A stretch of DNA of 64,000 bases, from positions 134,572 through 198,571 of the forward strand of contig NZ_GL877883.1 in NCBI RefSeq assembly GCF_000194155.1, given 5' to 3'. Positions 46,477 through 55,116 of the stretch are shown piece after piece (the stretch's first letter is position 1; each line of letters starts with the position of its first letter). A model generated the notes under the pieces. That model saw only the letters and a program-made list of their open reading frames with translations. It made no database searches and was not told the DNA's origin. The position numbers and the translations under genes were made by a program. The DNA is from Saccharopolyspora spinosa NRRL 18395. Lineage in GTDB: Bacteria > Actinomycetota > Actinomycetes > Mycobacteriales > Pseudonocardiaceae.

Positions 46477-48195
46477 GTGGAGGACCGGCCGAGGTGGCCA
46501 GGCGGCCCGCAGGGTCAGCCCGGCAGACCCGTTCCGCCCCGCGGACCCGGCGCCCACGGCCGGCCCGGGGTCGGCGGCACCCCGCCGAGCAGTCGTCGCG
46601 GCGGAGCCGCTCCACCACCCGGCGGCCCCGGCCGCAGGTCCGCCCAGAGTGACGCTCGTCGCCGTTCTTCCCCCCGTTCGGGGAATGCGCAGGTTCCCCC
46701 GGAAGGCGACGTCTGGCAACGACGACGCAACCACCGGGGCCCGCGCACCTTCGGCCGGATGCTGTTCGCGCTGCTGTCCGTGCTGGTGCTGAGCATCACC
46801 GGGTTCGGCTGGGCGATGTTCCGGCCCGGCGCCGGCAGCACCTCCACCGCCGACGTCATCGGCAAGGGCCTCAGCGCCCCGGACGGCGCCACCGACATCC
46901 TGCTGATCGGCAACGACAGCCGCACCGACGCCTACGGGAACCCGCTGCCCGAGAACGTCCTGCGGGAACTGCGCACCAGCTTCGACGGCGGCGACCTCAC
47001 CGACGCGATGATCCTGGTCCGCATCCCCAACGGCGGGCAGAGCGCCAGCGCGATCTCCTTCCCCCGCGACACGCTGGTCGACCTCGGTCTCGGGGAGGGC
47101 AAGACCAAGCTCACGGAGACGATGAACCGTGGCAAGCAGGCCGAAGTGGCGAAGCTGAAGAAGGCGGGCATCACCGACCAGGCGGAACTCGACGAGAAGT
47201 CGAGGCTGGCCGGGAAGCAGCTGCTGCTGAACACCATCGAGAAGATCACCGGCGTCAGCATCGACCACTACGCCGAGGTCAACCTGCTCGGCTTCTACGA
47301 CGTGACCAACGCCATCGGCGGTGTCGAGGTCTGCCTGGAGGACGACACCAAGGACCCCATGTCCGGTGCGAACTTCCGCAAGGGCCAGCAGACCATCCAG
47401 GGCGCCGACGCGCTGGCCTTCGTCCGCCAGCGGCACGGCCTGATCAACGAACTGGACCGCGGCAAGCGCCAGCAGGTCTTCATGTCCGCGCTCGTCCGCA
47501 AGGTCATGTCCACCGGAACGCTGACCAACCCGGCCAAGCTGACCGAACTGGTCAACGCCATCCAGAAGTCGGTGATCCTGGACCCCGGGCTGGCCAGCGA
47601 TGTGCTGGGATTCGCCCAGCAGATGCAGGGCATCGCGGGCGGCGACGTGCAGTTCTTCACCGCCCCGGTGCACTTGGTCGGCTCCTCCGGGTCGGAGGAC
47701 GTCACGATCAACATCCCGGAGGTCAAGCAGTTCGCCGCGGATCTGCTGCTGTCGCCGGAGGAACGGCAGCAGAAGCAGATCGCGGTGCAGGCCCGGGCGG
47801 ACATCTCGGTCAGCGTCTTCAACTCCTCCGGCGTCAGCGGCCTGGCCGCGCGGGTGCTCGACGAGATCTCCGGGCAGGGCTTCAAGGCCGGCGGCAGCTC
47901 CAACGCCGAGACCTTGGACCGCTCGGTCATCTACTACGCAGCCGGTGAAGAGGCGGCCGCGAAGCAGGTCTCGGACGCTCTCGGGGGCGTGCCCACGGAA
48001 GCACGCTCCAGCGTCAAAGCGGGCAGCTTGCAGGTCTACCTGGGCAAGGACTACAAGGGTCCGGGCACGCAGAACTTCGCCGGTGACCAGACCGTTCGGC
48101 TCGACGGGCTGCGCCAGGCCGCGCCGCTGCCGGCTCAGGCGGCACCCGAAGAGGAGCCGGTTATCACCGCGGACGGCGTGCCCTGCGTGCGATGA
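46477..48195 (+). CDS. LCP-family (LytR-CpsA-Psr) cell-wall glycan ligase
   Basis: 572 residues from GTG 46477, set by AAGGAGG. LCP enzymes transfer polyprenyl-linked glycans, in this lineage arabinogalactan, to peptidoglycan. A Pro/Arg/Gly-rich cytoplasmic N-terminus (about 95 residues) leads to one membrane helix (about 95-118). Then comes the LCP domain with GNDSRTDAYGNPLPENVL, SFPRDTLVDLGLGEG, IDHYAEVNLLGFYDVTNAIG and FVRQRHGL. A C-terminal LytR_C domain (about 430-525) starts ISVSVFNSSGVSGLAARVLD. Divergent to rmlB. Confidence 0.93.
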   Translation: MEDRPRWPGGPQGQPGRPVPPRGPGAHGRPGVGGTPPSSRRGGAAPPPGGPGRRSAQSDARRRSSPRSGNAQVPPEGDVWQRRRNHRGPRTFGRMLFALLSVLVLSITGFGWAMFRPGAGSTSTADVIGKGLSAPDGATDILLIGNDSRTDAYGNPLPENVLRELRTSFDGGDLTDAMILVRIPNGGQSASAISFPRDTLVDLGLGEGKTKLTETMNRGKQAEVAKLKKAGITDQAELDEKSRLAGKQLLLNTIEKITGVSIDHYAEVNLLGFYDVTNAIGGVEVCLEDDTKDPMSGANFRKGQQTIQGADALAFVRQRHGLINELDRGKRQQVFMSALVRKVMSTGTLTNPAKLTELVNAIQKSVILDPGLASDVLGFAQQMQGIAGGDVQFFTAPVHLVGSSGSEDVTINIPEVKQFAADLLLSPEERQQKQIAVQARADISVSVFNSSGVSGLAARVLDEISGQGFKAGGSSNAETLDRSVIYYAAGEEAAAKQVSDALGGVPTEARSSVKAGSLQVYLGKDYKGPGTQNFAGDQTVRLDGLRQAAPLPAQAAPEEEPVITADGVPCVR

Positions 48196-48327
48196 CCGGC
48201 GTCACGCCCAGCGATATGAGCGCGTATTCCCCGCAAGGTTTCAGCCACGGTTAACCGCCGTGCTGCCGCCAGGGGGTTTCCCGGGTGGTTAACCTAGTTC
48301 GTCGGACAACGGTTGGGGGAGTACGAA

Positions 48328-49509
48328 GTGGGCGAACCGGAACAGGAACCGGAAGCTGCGGCATCGAGCCATCCGCACCGGTCTGGGATCCGCATCGCCG
48401 GGCGCAGCGCGATCGCGCTGATCTCGGCCGTCGTGCTCGCCCTCACCGCCATCGGCTGGATCGTGGTGGACCGGCTCAGCGACGTCAGCTCGGCGAAGGT
48501 CCTCGCCGACGTGCCGCAGACGCCACCCGCCGACGACGGCGCGACGGACGTTCTGCTGGTCGGCAGCGACAGCCGCACCGACGCGCAGGGCAACCCGCTG
48601 CCGGAGAGCGTGCTGAAGCAACTGCGCACCGAGGCGGTCGGGGGCCTGAACACGGACAGCCTCGTGGTGATCCGGATCCCGCACAACACCACGCAGCCGA
48701 CCGCCGTGTCGATTCCGCGCGACACCTACGCCAACGTGCCGGGCAGCCGTCCGGAGAAGATCAACGCCGTCTACGGGCTGACGAAAGGTGCCACGGCCGC
48801 GAAGCTGCGGGCCGACGGCATGCCGGAGGCGGAGATCGAGCACAACGCGCGGCTGGCCGGGCAGCGCGCGCTGGTGCAGACCGTGCAGAACCTCACCGGG
48901 TTGCGCATCGACCACTACGCGGAGATCAACCTGCTCGGGTTCTTCGAGCTCACCGAGGCCGTCGGCGGGGTCGACGTTTGCCTGCAACAGGCCACCAGCG
49001 ACAAGGATTCCGGCGCGGACTTCACGGCGGGACGGCACACCATCTCCGGCGGTGACGCGCTGGCGTTCGTGCGGCAGCGGCACGGCCTGCCGCGCGGCGA
49101 CCTGGACCGGATCGTGCGGCAGCAGGCGTTCATGGCCGGGCTGGCCAACAAGGTGCTGTCCACCGGCACGCTCACCGACCCGGGGATGATCAACGACCTG
49201 ATGCAGGCCACCCGCCGCGCGGTGGTGCTCGACGACGGCTGGGATCCGCTGGGCTTCGTGCAGCAGATGCAGGAACTGGCTGTGGGGCGGGTCACGTTCG
49301 TGACGATGCCGGTGATCGACAACGGTGCCCGCGACGACCGCGGGCAGTACATCGTCAGCGTCGAGCCGGCGGCGGCGCAGACCTTCTTCGGCAAGCTGAT
49401 CACCCCGGGACCGCCGCGGCTGGCCGCGACGCCGCGGCTGCGCCTGGACGGCACGGCGCGCACCCAGCAGCCGATCACCTCCGACGGCGGAATCCCCTGC
49501 GTCAACTAG
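48328..49509 (+). CDS. Second LCP-family protein, short form
   Basis: 393 residues from GTG 48328, set by GGGGGAG about seven bases upstream (TTG 48313 is an alternative). One membrane helix (about 25-48), then an LCP domain closely similar to the preceding gene: GSDSRTDAQGNPLPESVLKQ, SIPRDTYANVPGS, IDHYAEINLLGFFELTEAVG, FVRQRHGLPRGDLDRIVRQQ. It lacks the LytR_C domain. Likely a tandem duplicate with a separate acceptor or donor. Two GGTTAACC palindromes lie upstream. Confidence 0.92.
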   Translation: MGEPEQEPEAAASSHPHRSGIRIAGRSAIALISAVVLALTAIGWIVVDRLSDVSSAKVLADVPQTPPADDGATDVLLVGSDSRTDAQGNPLPESVLKQLRTEAVGGLNTDSLVVIRIPHNTTQPTAVSIPRDTYANVPGSRPEKINAVYGLTKGATAAKLRADGMPEAEIEHNARLAGQRALVQTVQNLTGLRIDHYAEINLLGFFELTEAVGGVDVCLQQATSDKDSGADFTAGRHTISGGDALAFVRQRHGLPRGDLDRIVRQQAFMAGLANKVLSTGTLTDPGMINDLMQATRRAVVLDDGWDPLGFVQQMQELAVGRVTFVTMPVIDNGARDDRGQYIVSVEPAAAQTFFGKLITPGPPRLAATPRLRLDGTARTQQPITSDGGIPCVN

Positions 49510-50197
49510 CAGCGCGGCTGATCGCGTTGCCGTGGCTGGTGGAGCTGGAATGCCGGCCTGGGTTGTGGGCGGACGCCGGCGAGCACGCCGCGGAGGGCCT
49601 CCACCTGGCCCGCGACACCGGGCAACGGCCTCACGAGGCGGACTTCCTGTCCCCGGGTCGCGCTGCTCGCCGCGTGGTGCGGAGGCGCAGCTCGGCGCCA
49701 AGTCCGCGATCCATCCGCGGAATCCGCTCTGCTTGCAAGCGATTCTGCACCGCTGCCAGGCGCTCGTCCGCAACGACGAGAAGCACCACCAACTGTCCAC
49801 ATCAGAGATCGAGGACTGCCTCTTCGAACGGGGACGCGGCTGCCTCCTGCACGGCCAGTGGTTGCGCCGCGACCGGCGGCCTGCGGAAGCCCGCGCCGCG
49901 CTGCGCATCAGCATCGACCTGTTCCACAACCCGGGGGCGCGGGAATGGGCGCAGCCGTGGTCGCGGCGAGCTGCGCGCCTGCGGCGGATCGGCGCCCCGC
50001 GACGGCGCAGCGGCGCTGACCGCGCAGGAACGCGAAATGGCCGCACTCGCCGCGCCCAGGGGCTGAGTAACCGCGAGATCGCCGCCCGGTCGTTCATCAG
50101 CCACCGAACCGTCGGGTACCACCTGCACAAGGTGTTCCCGAAGCTCGGGGATCTCGGGCCGCGGACAGCTCCGCGACTTCGAACCTCGGACCCGTGA
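49510..50197 (+). pseudogene. Decayed LuxR-type transcriptional regulator
   Basis: Remains of the C-terminal part of a large TPR-LuxR regulator, spread over two frames. One frame gives LPWLVELECRPGLWADAGEH from directly after the LCP stop. A second gives LLHGQWLRRDRRPAEARAAL (TPR-like). The first returns for AALTAQEREMAAL, and the second finishes the HTH with GLSNREIAARSFISHRTVGY. At least three frame changes are needed, and no N-terminal ATPase domain exists here. It is dead as read. Confidence 0.75.
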
Positions 50198-50213
50198 CCG
50201 TTACGCTCGCACA

Positions 50214-50924
50214 ATGAGCGTTACCGAGGCACTGCTCGGTCCCCTGCTGGCCAGCGGGGCGCCGAAACCGCTGATCACGCACTACGACGACGCCACCGGT
50301 GCGCGCATCGAGCTGTCCCGCGCGACCACCGCGAACTGGGCGGCGAAAACGGCGAACTGGCTGGTCGACGAGCTCGACCTAGAGCCGGGCGCGCCGGTCC
50401 TGGTGGCGCTGCCTGCGCATTGGCAGACCGTCGGGGTGCTGCTGGGGGCTTGGTGGTGCGGGGCGCACATCACGGACGACCCACAGGGCGCCGAGGTGGC
50501 GTTCGTCCCGGCGGCCGACCTGGACCGCGGCAAGGGAGCGCACACGATCGCCGCCGTGGGCCTGGACGCGCTCGGAGCTCCGATGCGCGACCTGCCCGGC
50601 GACGTCGCCGATTATGCGTCGGACATCCGCGTGCACGGCGACGACTTCAGCCCGCTCTCGCCGGTCGGCGGTGACGACCCGGCGCTGCTGGAGCTGTCGG
50701 TCGACGAACTTGTCGCCGAGGCTCGGCAGCGCGCCGAATCCCTGCACATCGTGCGCGACGACCGGGTCATGTCCACATTGGAATGGTGGCTGCCGGGCGG
50801 GGTGGTGGACGGCTTCCTCGCGGTGCTGGCCGCGCAGGCATCCCTGGTGCACTGCACCAACCCGGACCCGCAGAAGCTGGACCAACGCCGCTTCGACGAA
50901 CGCATCAGCGTCGAGCTGAACTAG
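50214..50924 (+). CDS. TIGR03089-family protein (Rv3268-like)
   Basis: A 236-residue actinobacterial protein resembling a shortened AMP-ligase N-terminal region: ANWAAKTANWLVDELDLEPG, VLVALPAHWQTVGVLLGAWW. It lacks the adenylate-forming P-loop and catalytic motifs. ATG 50214. Found next to LCP genes in mycobacteria as well. No function is known to me. Confidence 0.85.
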   Translation: MSVTEALLGPLLASGAPKPLITHYDDATGARIELSRATTANWAAKTANWLVDELDLEPGAPVLVALPAHWQTVGVLLGAWWCGAHITDDPQGAEVAFVPAADLDRGKGAHTIAAVGLDALGAPMRDLPGDVADYASDIRVHGDDFSPLSPVGGDDPALLELSVDELVAEARQRAESLHIVRDDRVMSTLEWWLPGGVVDGFLAVLAAQASLVHCTNPDPQKLDQRRFDERISVELN

Positions 50925-51067
50925 GGACTGCCCCCGGGCTCGTTCTGCGTGGCGGTGCGGGTAGCGGAACCCCAGACGCCGCCTGGGCTGCGGGATCCCC
51001 GCTTCACGCATGCCCCTTCGGGGCTGCCCTCGCCTGAGAACCCGCAGAGGTGCAAGAGCGGTTCAAG

Positions 51068-51113
51068 GTGAAGGACACCTCCTGTAAATCACGTTGGCAG
51101 GAGGTGCCCTTCA
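51068..51113 (-). terminator. Imperfect hairpin after doxX
   Basis: GTGAAGGACACCTCCTG pairs with CAGGAGGTGCCCTTCAC with one mismatch, across a loop of about 12 bases. It begins 13 bases after the DoxX stop on the minus strand. It probably serves doxX, possibly bidirectionally with the TIGR03089 gene, whose stop is 144 bases away. Confidence 0.6.
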
Positions 51114-51125
51114 CACTTCAGTCGA

Positions 51126-51551
51126 TCAGGCCGCGGCCTTCTCGCTGGGCGCCGCCGACTTGCCATTGAGCAGCGCGGCGAGCGTGAAGCGCGGGCCGCT
51201 GAAGCCGAGCGCCAGGCTGACTGCCGCGAGCACCAGCACGTACTCAAAGCCGCCGTCCGCCGAGAAGAAGCCGCCGCTGAGGTGCGCGGTGAAGATCGCG
51301 CCCACCATGACCGCCGCGAGCAGAACGCCGGCGACCGGCATCAGCACCCCCAGGATCAGGCCCAGGCCGCCGAGCAGTTCGACCAGCGCGGTGAACCATG
51401 CCGCCACCGGGGGCAGGCCCATCTTGCCGAACGAAGCGACGACGTTGTCGATTCCGTAGAGCACGAACTTCTGGTAGGCGTGCGCGAGGAACGTCGCGCC
51501 CACGACGAGGCGCGCGACCAGGGCCGTCACGTCACGAAGACTGTGCTGCAT
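51126..51551 (-). CDS. DoxX-family membrane protein
   Basis: A 141-residue, four-helix integral membrane protein: VARLVVGATFLAHAYQKFV, ALVELLGGLGLILGVLMPVA, GVLLAAVMVGAIFTAHLSGG and VLVLAAVSLALGFSG. DoxX relatives in mycobacteria act with SodA and SseA in a membrane oxidoreductase complex, though this is a generic family call. ATG 51551 with AAAGG upstream. An AAGCTT-based near-palindrome lies 41-59 bases upstream of the start. Confidence 0.87.
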   Translation of the reverse strand: MQHSLRDVTALVARLVVGATFLAHAYQKFVLYGIDNVVASFGKMGLPPVAAWFTALVELLGGLGLILGVLMPVAGVLLAAVMVGAIFTAHLSGGFFSADGGFEYVLVLAAVSLALGFSGPRFTLAALLNGKSAAPSEKAAA

Positions 51552-51591
51552 GGGAAGAACCTTTCGGGTTCGACGTCTGGCGACGCCACCA

Positions 51592-51610
51592 AAGCTTATG
51601 TATGAAGCTT
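51592..51610. promoter_or_regulatory. Near-palindrome upstream of doxX, candidate operator
   Basis: AAGCTT-ATGTATG-AAGCTT, partially palindromic over 19 bases, in an AT-rich patch unusual for this window. It resembles the binding sites of MarR/HxlR-type repressors. No regulator gene adjoins it. Confidence 0.3.
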
Positions 51611-51743
51611 CAATTACTATCCCCCGCCGAGAAGATCTTCACAGCTCTCCCGCGATCCGGAACGAGGCCCGCGACAAGTCGCCACAAAAGTGGCAAACGA
51701 CCAGTACCACCGTGGCTACCGGTGGGTAACATCAGGGATTACG

Positions 51744-52059
51744 TGACACCCACTCGTCGCCTCCGTCCGTCCACTTCGGTCCGGCAAGCGGCGGCACGTG
51801 TCGAGGCGACCCTCACCGCCGGCGACAACGTGGTCGCGCACGTCGTCGCACAACTGCTCCGGCACTCCGGTGTGGACGGACCAGGACCCGGCGCGAAGGC
51901 ACCTTCCCCGGCCCGGACGGGATCTCCAACGGGCACCTGCTGCCGCCCGGCGAGCCGCTGAGCCCGCTCGGTCCCGTCGCGGCGCTCGCCGACCGCATCA
52001 GCGCGGCCAGCCCGATCGGCAACGCCCAAGAAGCAGTGATGGTCAACCAACTCGGTTGA
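51744..52059 (+). pseudogene. Decayed unknown coding fragment
   Basis: GTG 51744 opens TPTRRLRPSTSVRQAAARVE through VAHVVAQLLRHSGVDGP. After a shift near 51890 another frame continues PGPDGISNGHLLPPGEPLSP to QEAVMVNQLG and stops at 52059. Both stretches have protein-like composition, but I recognise no family. It may be a small frameshifted gene or chance. Confidence 0.3.
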
Positions 52060-52072
52060 GCACCCCAATTCG

Positions 52073-52129
52073 CCGCAATTTCAATGGAAATCGAAGGTCC
52101 CGAAGGTCCGATTTCCATTGAAATTGCGG
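52073..52129. repeat. Inverted repeat with 21-bp perfect arms
   Basis: Arms 52073-52093 and 52109-52129 are exact reverse complements (left arm CCGCAATTTCAATGGAAATC plus G), with a 15-base centre holding two GAAGGTC copies. It lies 16 bases beyond the purE stop and could end purE transcription. A degraded relative lies near 32635-32675. Confidence 0.85.
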
Positions 52130-52145
52130 GCAACCCCGGGCGGGG

Positions 52146-52667
52146 TCAGCGCTGGGTGGCCTTCTCCTGGAGGGCGGTGTGCTTGCCGAGGACCATCTCT
52201 TCCAGGTCGGACTGGAACTTGGCCATGTCCACGCGCAGGCGGGCACCCAGCTCGCCGGAATCCGCCGCCAGCGTCCGGACCGCGAGCAGACCCGCGTTTC
52301 GGGCCCCACCCACCGACACCGTCGCCACCGGCACCCCGGCGGGCATCTGCACGATCGACAGCAGCGAATCCATCCCATCCAGGTACTTCAGCGGCACCGG
52401 CACGCCGATCACCGGTAGCACGGTGGCCGAGGCGACCATGCCCGGCAGGTGCGCGGCACCGCCGGCTCCGGCGATGATCACCCGGATGCCGCGGTCGGCG
52501 GCGGTGCGCGCGTAGTCGAGCATCCGCTGCGGCGTGCGGTGCGCGGAGTAGACGCCCGCCTCGAACGGCACGTCGAACTCGGTGAGCGCGTCCGCGGCGG
52601 CCTGCATCACCGGCCAGTCGGAGTCGCTGCCCATGATCACGCCGACCAGGGGATTCTCGCCTGCCAC
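52146..52667 (-). CDS. purE: N5-carboxyaminoimidazole ribonucleotide mutase
   Basis: Class I PurE of de novo purine synthesis, acting after PurK. 173 residues, GTG 52667 with GAGAGG upstream. Motifs: VGVIMGSDSDWPVM, SAHRTPQRMLDYA (active-site His), IIAGAGGAAHLPGMVA and VQMPAGVPVATVSVG. Downstream of purK with 34 bases between, an operon. Confidence 0.96.
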   Translation of the reverse strand: MAGENPLVGVIMGSDSDWPVMQAAADALTEFDVPFEAGVYSAHRTPQRMLDYARTAADRGIRVIIAGAGGAAHLPGMVASATVLPVIGVPVPLKYLDGMDSLLSIVQMPAGVPVATVSVGGARNAGLLAVRTLAADSGELGARLRVDMAKFQSDLEEMVLGKHTALQEKATQR

Positions 52668-52701
52668 GCTCGGACCTCTCGCTTCGCTGCGTCGTGTTAC
52701 G

Positions 52702-53886
52702 TCAGTGGATCTGATGGCCGTCGAGCCACTCGGCGTGCGACAGCCAGTGCGCGGCCAGCCGCGCCTGCTCCCGCACCTCGTCCATCCGGTCCCCGAGGAC
52801 GGTCACGTGGCCGAGCTTGCGCCCCGGGCGCTCGCTCTTGCCGTACAGGTGGACCTTCGCGTGCGGGTAGCGGGCGAACAAGTGGTGCAGCCGCTCGTCC
52901 ACGCCCATCTTCAGCTCGATCGGCGAACCCAGCAGGTTGGCCATCACCACGGCCGGCGCGGTCTGCTCGGTGCTACCCAGCGGGTAGTCCAGCACCGCGC
53001 GCAGGTGCTGCTCGAACTGCGAAGTCCGGGAGCCTTCGATGGACCAGTGCCCGGAGTTGTGCGGGCGCATCGCCAGCTCGTTGATCACCAGGCCGTCGTC
53101 GGTCTCGAACAGCTCAACCGCGAGGACGCCGGTGACGTCGAGCGATTCGGCGATCTTCAGCGCGAGGCCCTGGGCCTGCTCGACGAGTTCCGCCGAGGCG
53201 TTCGGGGCCGGGGCGAGCACCTGCACGCAGATGCCGTCCTCCTGCACCGTCTCCACCAGCGGCCACGCCGCGCCCTGCCCGAACGGCGAGCGCGCGACCA
53301 GCGCGGCGAGCTCGCGGCGCAGCGGCACCCGCTGCTCGACGAGCAGCTGCGAGCCGCTCCCCAGCAGCTCGGCGACGGTGCGTTTGGCGCCGTCCGGGGT
53401 GTCGAGCACCCACACGCCACGGCCGTCGTAACCGCCGCGCGCGGTCTTCAGCACGCACGGCCAGCCGTGCTCAGCGCCGAACTCCAGCACGTCGGCGATA
53501 TCGGTGACCTCCGCGAACGGCGGCACCGGGAGACCGAGTTCGGCCAGCTTGCGGCGCATCACGAGCTTGTCCTGCGCGTGCAGCAGCGCATCCGGGCCCG
53601 GCTGCACGGAAACCCCCGCCGCAGCCAGCACGCGCAGGTGTTCGCCGGGTACGTGCTCATGGTCGAAAGTGACCACATCGCACCCCTGCGCGAAGTTCTT
53701 CAGCGCGTCGAGGTCCGTGTGGTGCCCGATCTCCACGTTCGGCGCGACGAGCGCGGCGGCGTCGTCCGCCGAGGCGGCCAACACCTTCAGCGACTGCCCC
53801 AACGGGATCGCAGCCTGGTGGGTCATCCTCGCGAGCTGGCCACCACCGATCATGCCGACAACTGGGGTTCCGGTGCGGTGGTCCAC
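52702..53886 (-). CDS. purK: N5-carboxyaminoimidazole ribonucleotide synthase
   Basis: ATP-grasp enzyme converting AIR and bicarbonate to N5-CAIR. 394 residues, GTG 53886. N-terminal VVGMIGGGQLARMTHQAAIP, central ATP-grasp loop VLKTARGGYDGRGVW, and metal-site blocks VELFETDDGLVINELAMRPH NSGHWSIE. It begins the purK-purE operon. Upstream are three palindromic TTTCAATTGAAA repeats. Confidence 0.96.
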   Translation of the reverse strand: MDHRTGTPVVGMIGGGQLARMTHQAAIPLGQSLKVLAASADDAAALVAPNVEIGHHTDLDALKNFAQGCDVVTFDHEHVPGEHLRVLAAAGVSVQPGPDALLHAQDKLVMRRKLAELGLPVPPFAEVTDIADVLEFGAEHGWPCVLKTARGGYDGRGVWVLDTPDGAKRTVAELLGSGSQLLVEQRVPLRRELAALVARSPFGQGAAWPLVETVQEDGICVQVLAPAPNASAELVEQAQGLALKIAESLDVTGVLAVELFETDDGLVINELAMRPHNSGHWSIEGSRTSQFEQHLRAVLDYPLGSTEQTAPAVVMANLLGSPIELKMGVDERLHHLFARYPHAKVHLYGKSERPGRKLGHVTVLGDRMDEVREQARLAAHWLSHAEWLDGHQIH

Positions 53887-53978
53887 CCCGCAAGCCTAAA
53901 GCGCGCACGCCCCGCACCCGCGCGGGGACCGCCCCGACGCGACCCACCTCACAGCACCGAGGTCCGCAGGAGCCGGTC

Positions 53979-54002
53979 CTCCAGTTTCAATTGAAACTGG
54001 AG
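53979..54002. repeat. 24-bp perfect palindrome (TTTCAATTGAAA core)
   Basis: CTCCAGTTTCAA and its exact reverse complement. First of three related sites in the 230-base gap between purK and the GGDEF-like gene. Confidence 0.9.
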
Positions 54003-54038
54003 AACCTGCCAACGACCCCCGACGACTAGGGACTTGCA

Positions 54039-54057
54039 CAGTTTCAATTGGGGCTGG
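54039..54057. repeat. Degraded TTTCAATTG palindrome
   Basis: CAGTTTCAATTGGGGCTGG: the left half matches the neighbouring palindromes, the right half carries substitutions. The surrounding 40 bases are repeated 58 bases on (CCGACGACT...ACTTG). Confidence 0.75.
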
Positions 54058-54095
54058 AAAACATGCCGACGACCCTCGACGACTGGAAACTTGTC

Positions 54096-54113
54096 CAGTT
54101 TCAATTGAAACTG
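54096..54113. repeat. 18-bp perfect palindrome (TTTCAATTGAAA core)
   Basis: CAGTTTCAATTGAAACTG, just beyond the stop of the GGDEF-like gene at 54117, where it might also act as a terminator-like structure. Confidence 0.9.
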
Positions 54114-54116
54114 TCG

Positions 54117-54920
54117 TCACAGGGACGCAAGCAGCTCGCAGGCCTGGTCGTGGTCGTCCGGCAGGAGCTCTTCCCGCAGGAGCAACGGCCCGCAACCGTG
54201 CAGAGCCGGGTCCGCCGCCAGGCGGTGCTGGATGGTCCAGCGCGCCTGGAGGCAGCGGGCCTGCAGCAGCCGGTCGCGCGACGCGAGCACCACTGCCGTT
54301 GCGGACCGCAGCAGCGACGTCGTCTCCCCGCCGTCGAACACGGTCCGCAGCGCGTCGGCGATCAGCACCATCGCCATCATCCGGGGGTAGTCGTCGGCGT
54401 TGACGGCGAGCGACACCGTCACCAACGCGTGCCCATCACCGGCGGCCCGCCCCGCCACGCGGGCCGCGCGGTAGACCTCGTGCAGCCGGGTGCGCAGGTA
54501 GCCGGCCGTGGTCAGGCCGGTGAGCGGGTCCTCCACCTCGCGGCCGACCGACATCCGGGCCACCACGTCCGACCAGCCCAGCGCGGTGGCGCGAACCATC
54601 GCCGTCGGCACCGCATCCGGGTCGGCGGACACCAGCCCGTCGTGCTCGCCGTCCGACACCGCGTGCAACGCGGCGAGATCCTGCAACGTCCCGGCGAGCC
54701 CGACACCGGCTTCCGCTCGGGACGCGCCGAGGTCGGCCAGCGGATCCGCGAGGTCTTCTTCAGCGACGACCGCCGAGCACACCGCGTCGACCGCATCCGA
54801 CGCCCAGTCGCTCGGAAACGGCCACCCCGCGGTTAGGCTCGCGGTGCGCCAGCGCGACCGAAGCGCCCTGCGGCGCCCCTCGTCAGTCATTGCGTCATAC
54901 CACAGCGGCCACTCCCTCAT
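54117..54920 (-). CDS. Degenerate GGDEF-like protein of unknown function
   Basis: 267 residues from ATG 54920, with GAGGAGGAG upstream. The C-terminal half starts DPLTGLTTAGYLRTRLHEVY, the hallmark opening of diguanylate-cyclase GGDEF domains. However, where GG(D/E)EF is expected the sequence reads LLRSATAVVLA, so catalysis is not expected. The N-terminal half is helical and has no obvious domain. Divergent to the sigma-factor gene across 196 bases. It may sense or scaffold rather than make c-di-GMP. Confidence 0.6.
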   Translation of the reverse strand: MREWPLWYDAMTDEGRRRALRSRWRTASLTAGWPFPSDWASDAVDAVCSAVVAEEDLADPLADLGASRAEAGVGLAGTLQDLAALHAVSDGEHDGLVSADPDAVPTAMVRATALGWSDVVARMSVGREVEDPLTGLTTAGYLRTRLHEVYRAARVAGRAAGDGHALVTVSLAVNADDYPRMMAMVLIADALRTVFDGGETTSLLRSATAVVLASRDRLLQARCLQARWTIQHRLAADPALHGCGPLLLREELLPDDHDQACELLASL

Positions 54921-55116
54921 GCCTAACGCTCCTCCTCTTCAACGACCCGTCGATGGGACGAAGCAGTGGGTCGCCCATGACGGTGGAGTTGATGGCGCGA
55001 GCATTAAGATCTAGATCACAATAATCTTCAGCTTTTTCGCGTCATGTCATCTGGCGAGGATGACTCCCTAGAACACACGGAAAACGGCGAGCGCCCTGCG
55101 GGGAGGTAGGTGCGGC

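Larger units (their letters stand above)
51552..52145. other. 594-base gap between doxX and purE
   Basis: Holds the doxX promoter region, a decayed coding-like stretch (51744-52059) and a 57-base inverted repeat at 52073-52129. No intact gene is supported. Confidence 0.5.

Noticed and set aside
51602..51743. A plus-strand gene starting ATG 51602 opposite doxX
   Set aside because: The first residues look plausible, but the following stretch is low in protein character, there is no Shine-Dalgarno, and it overlaps the likely doxX operator.
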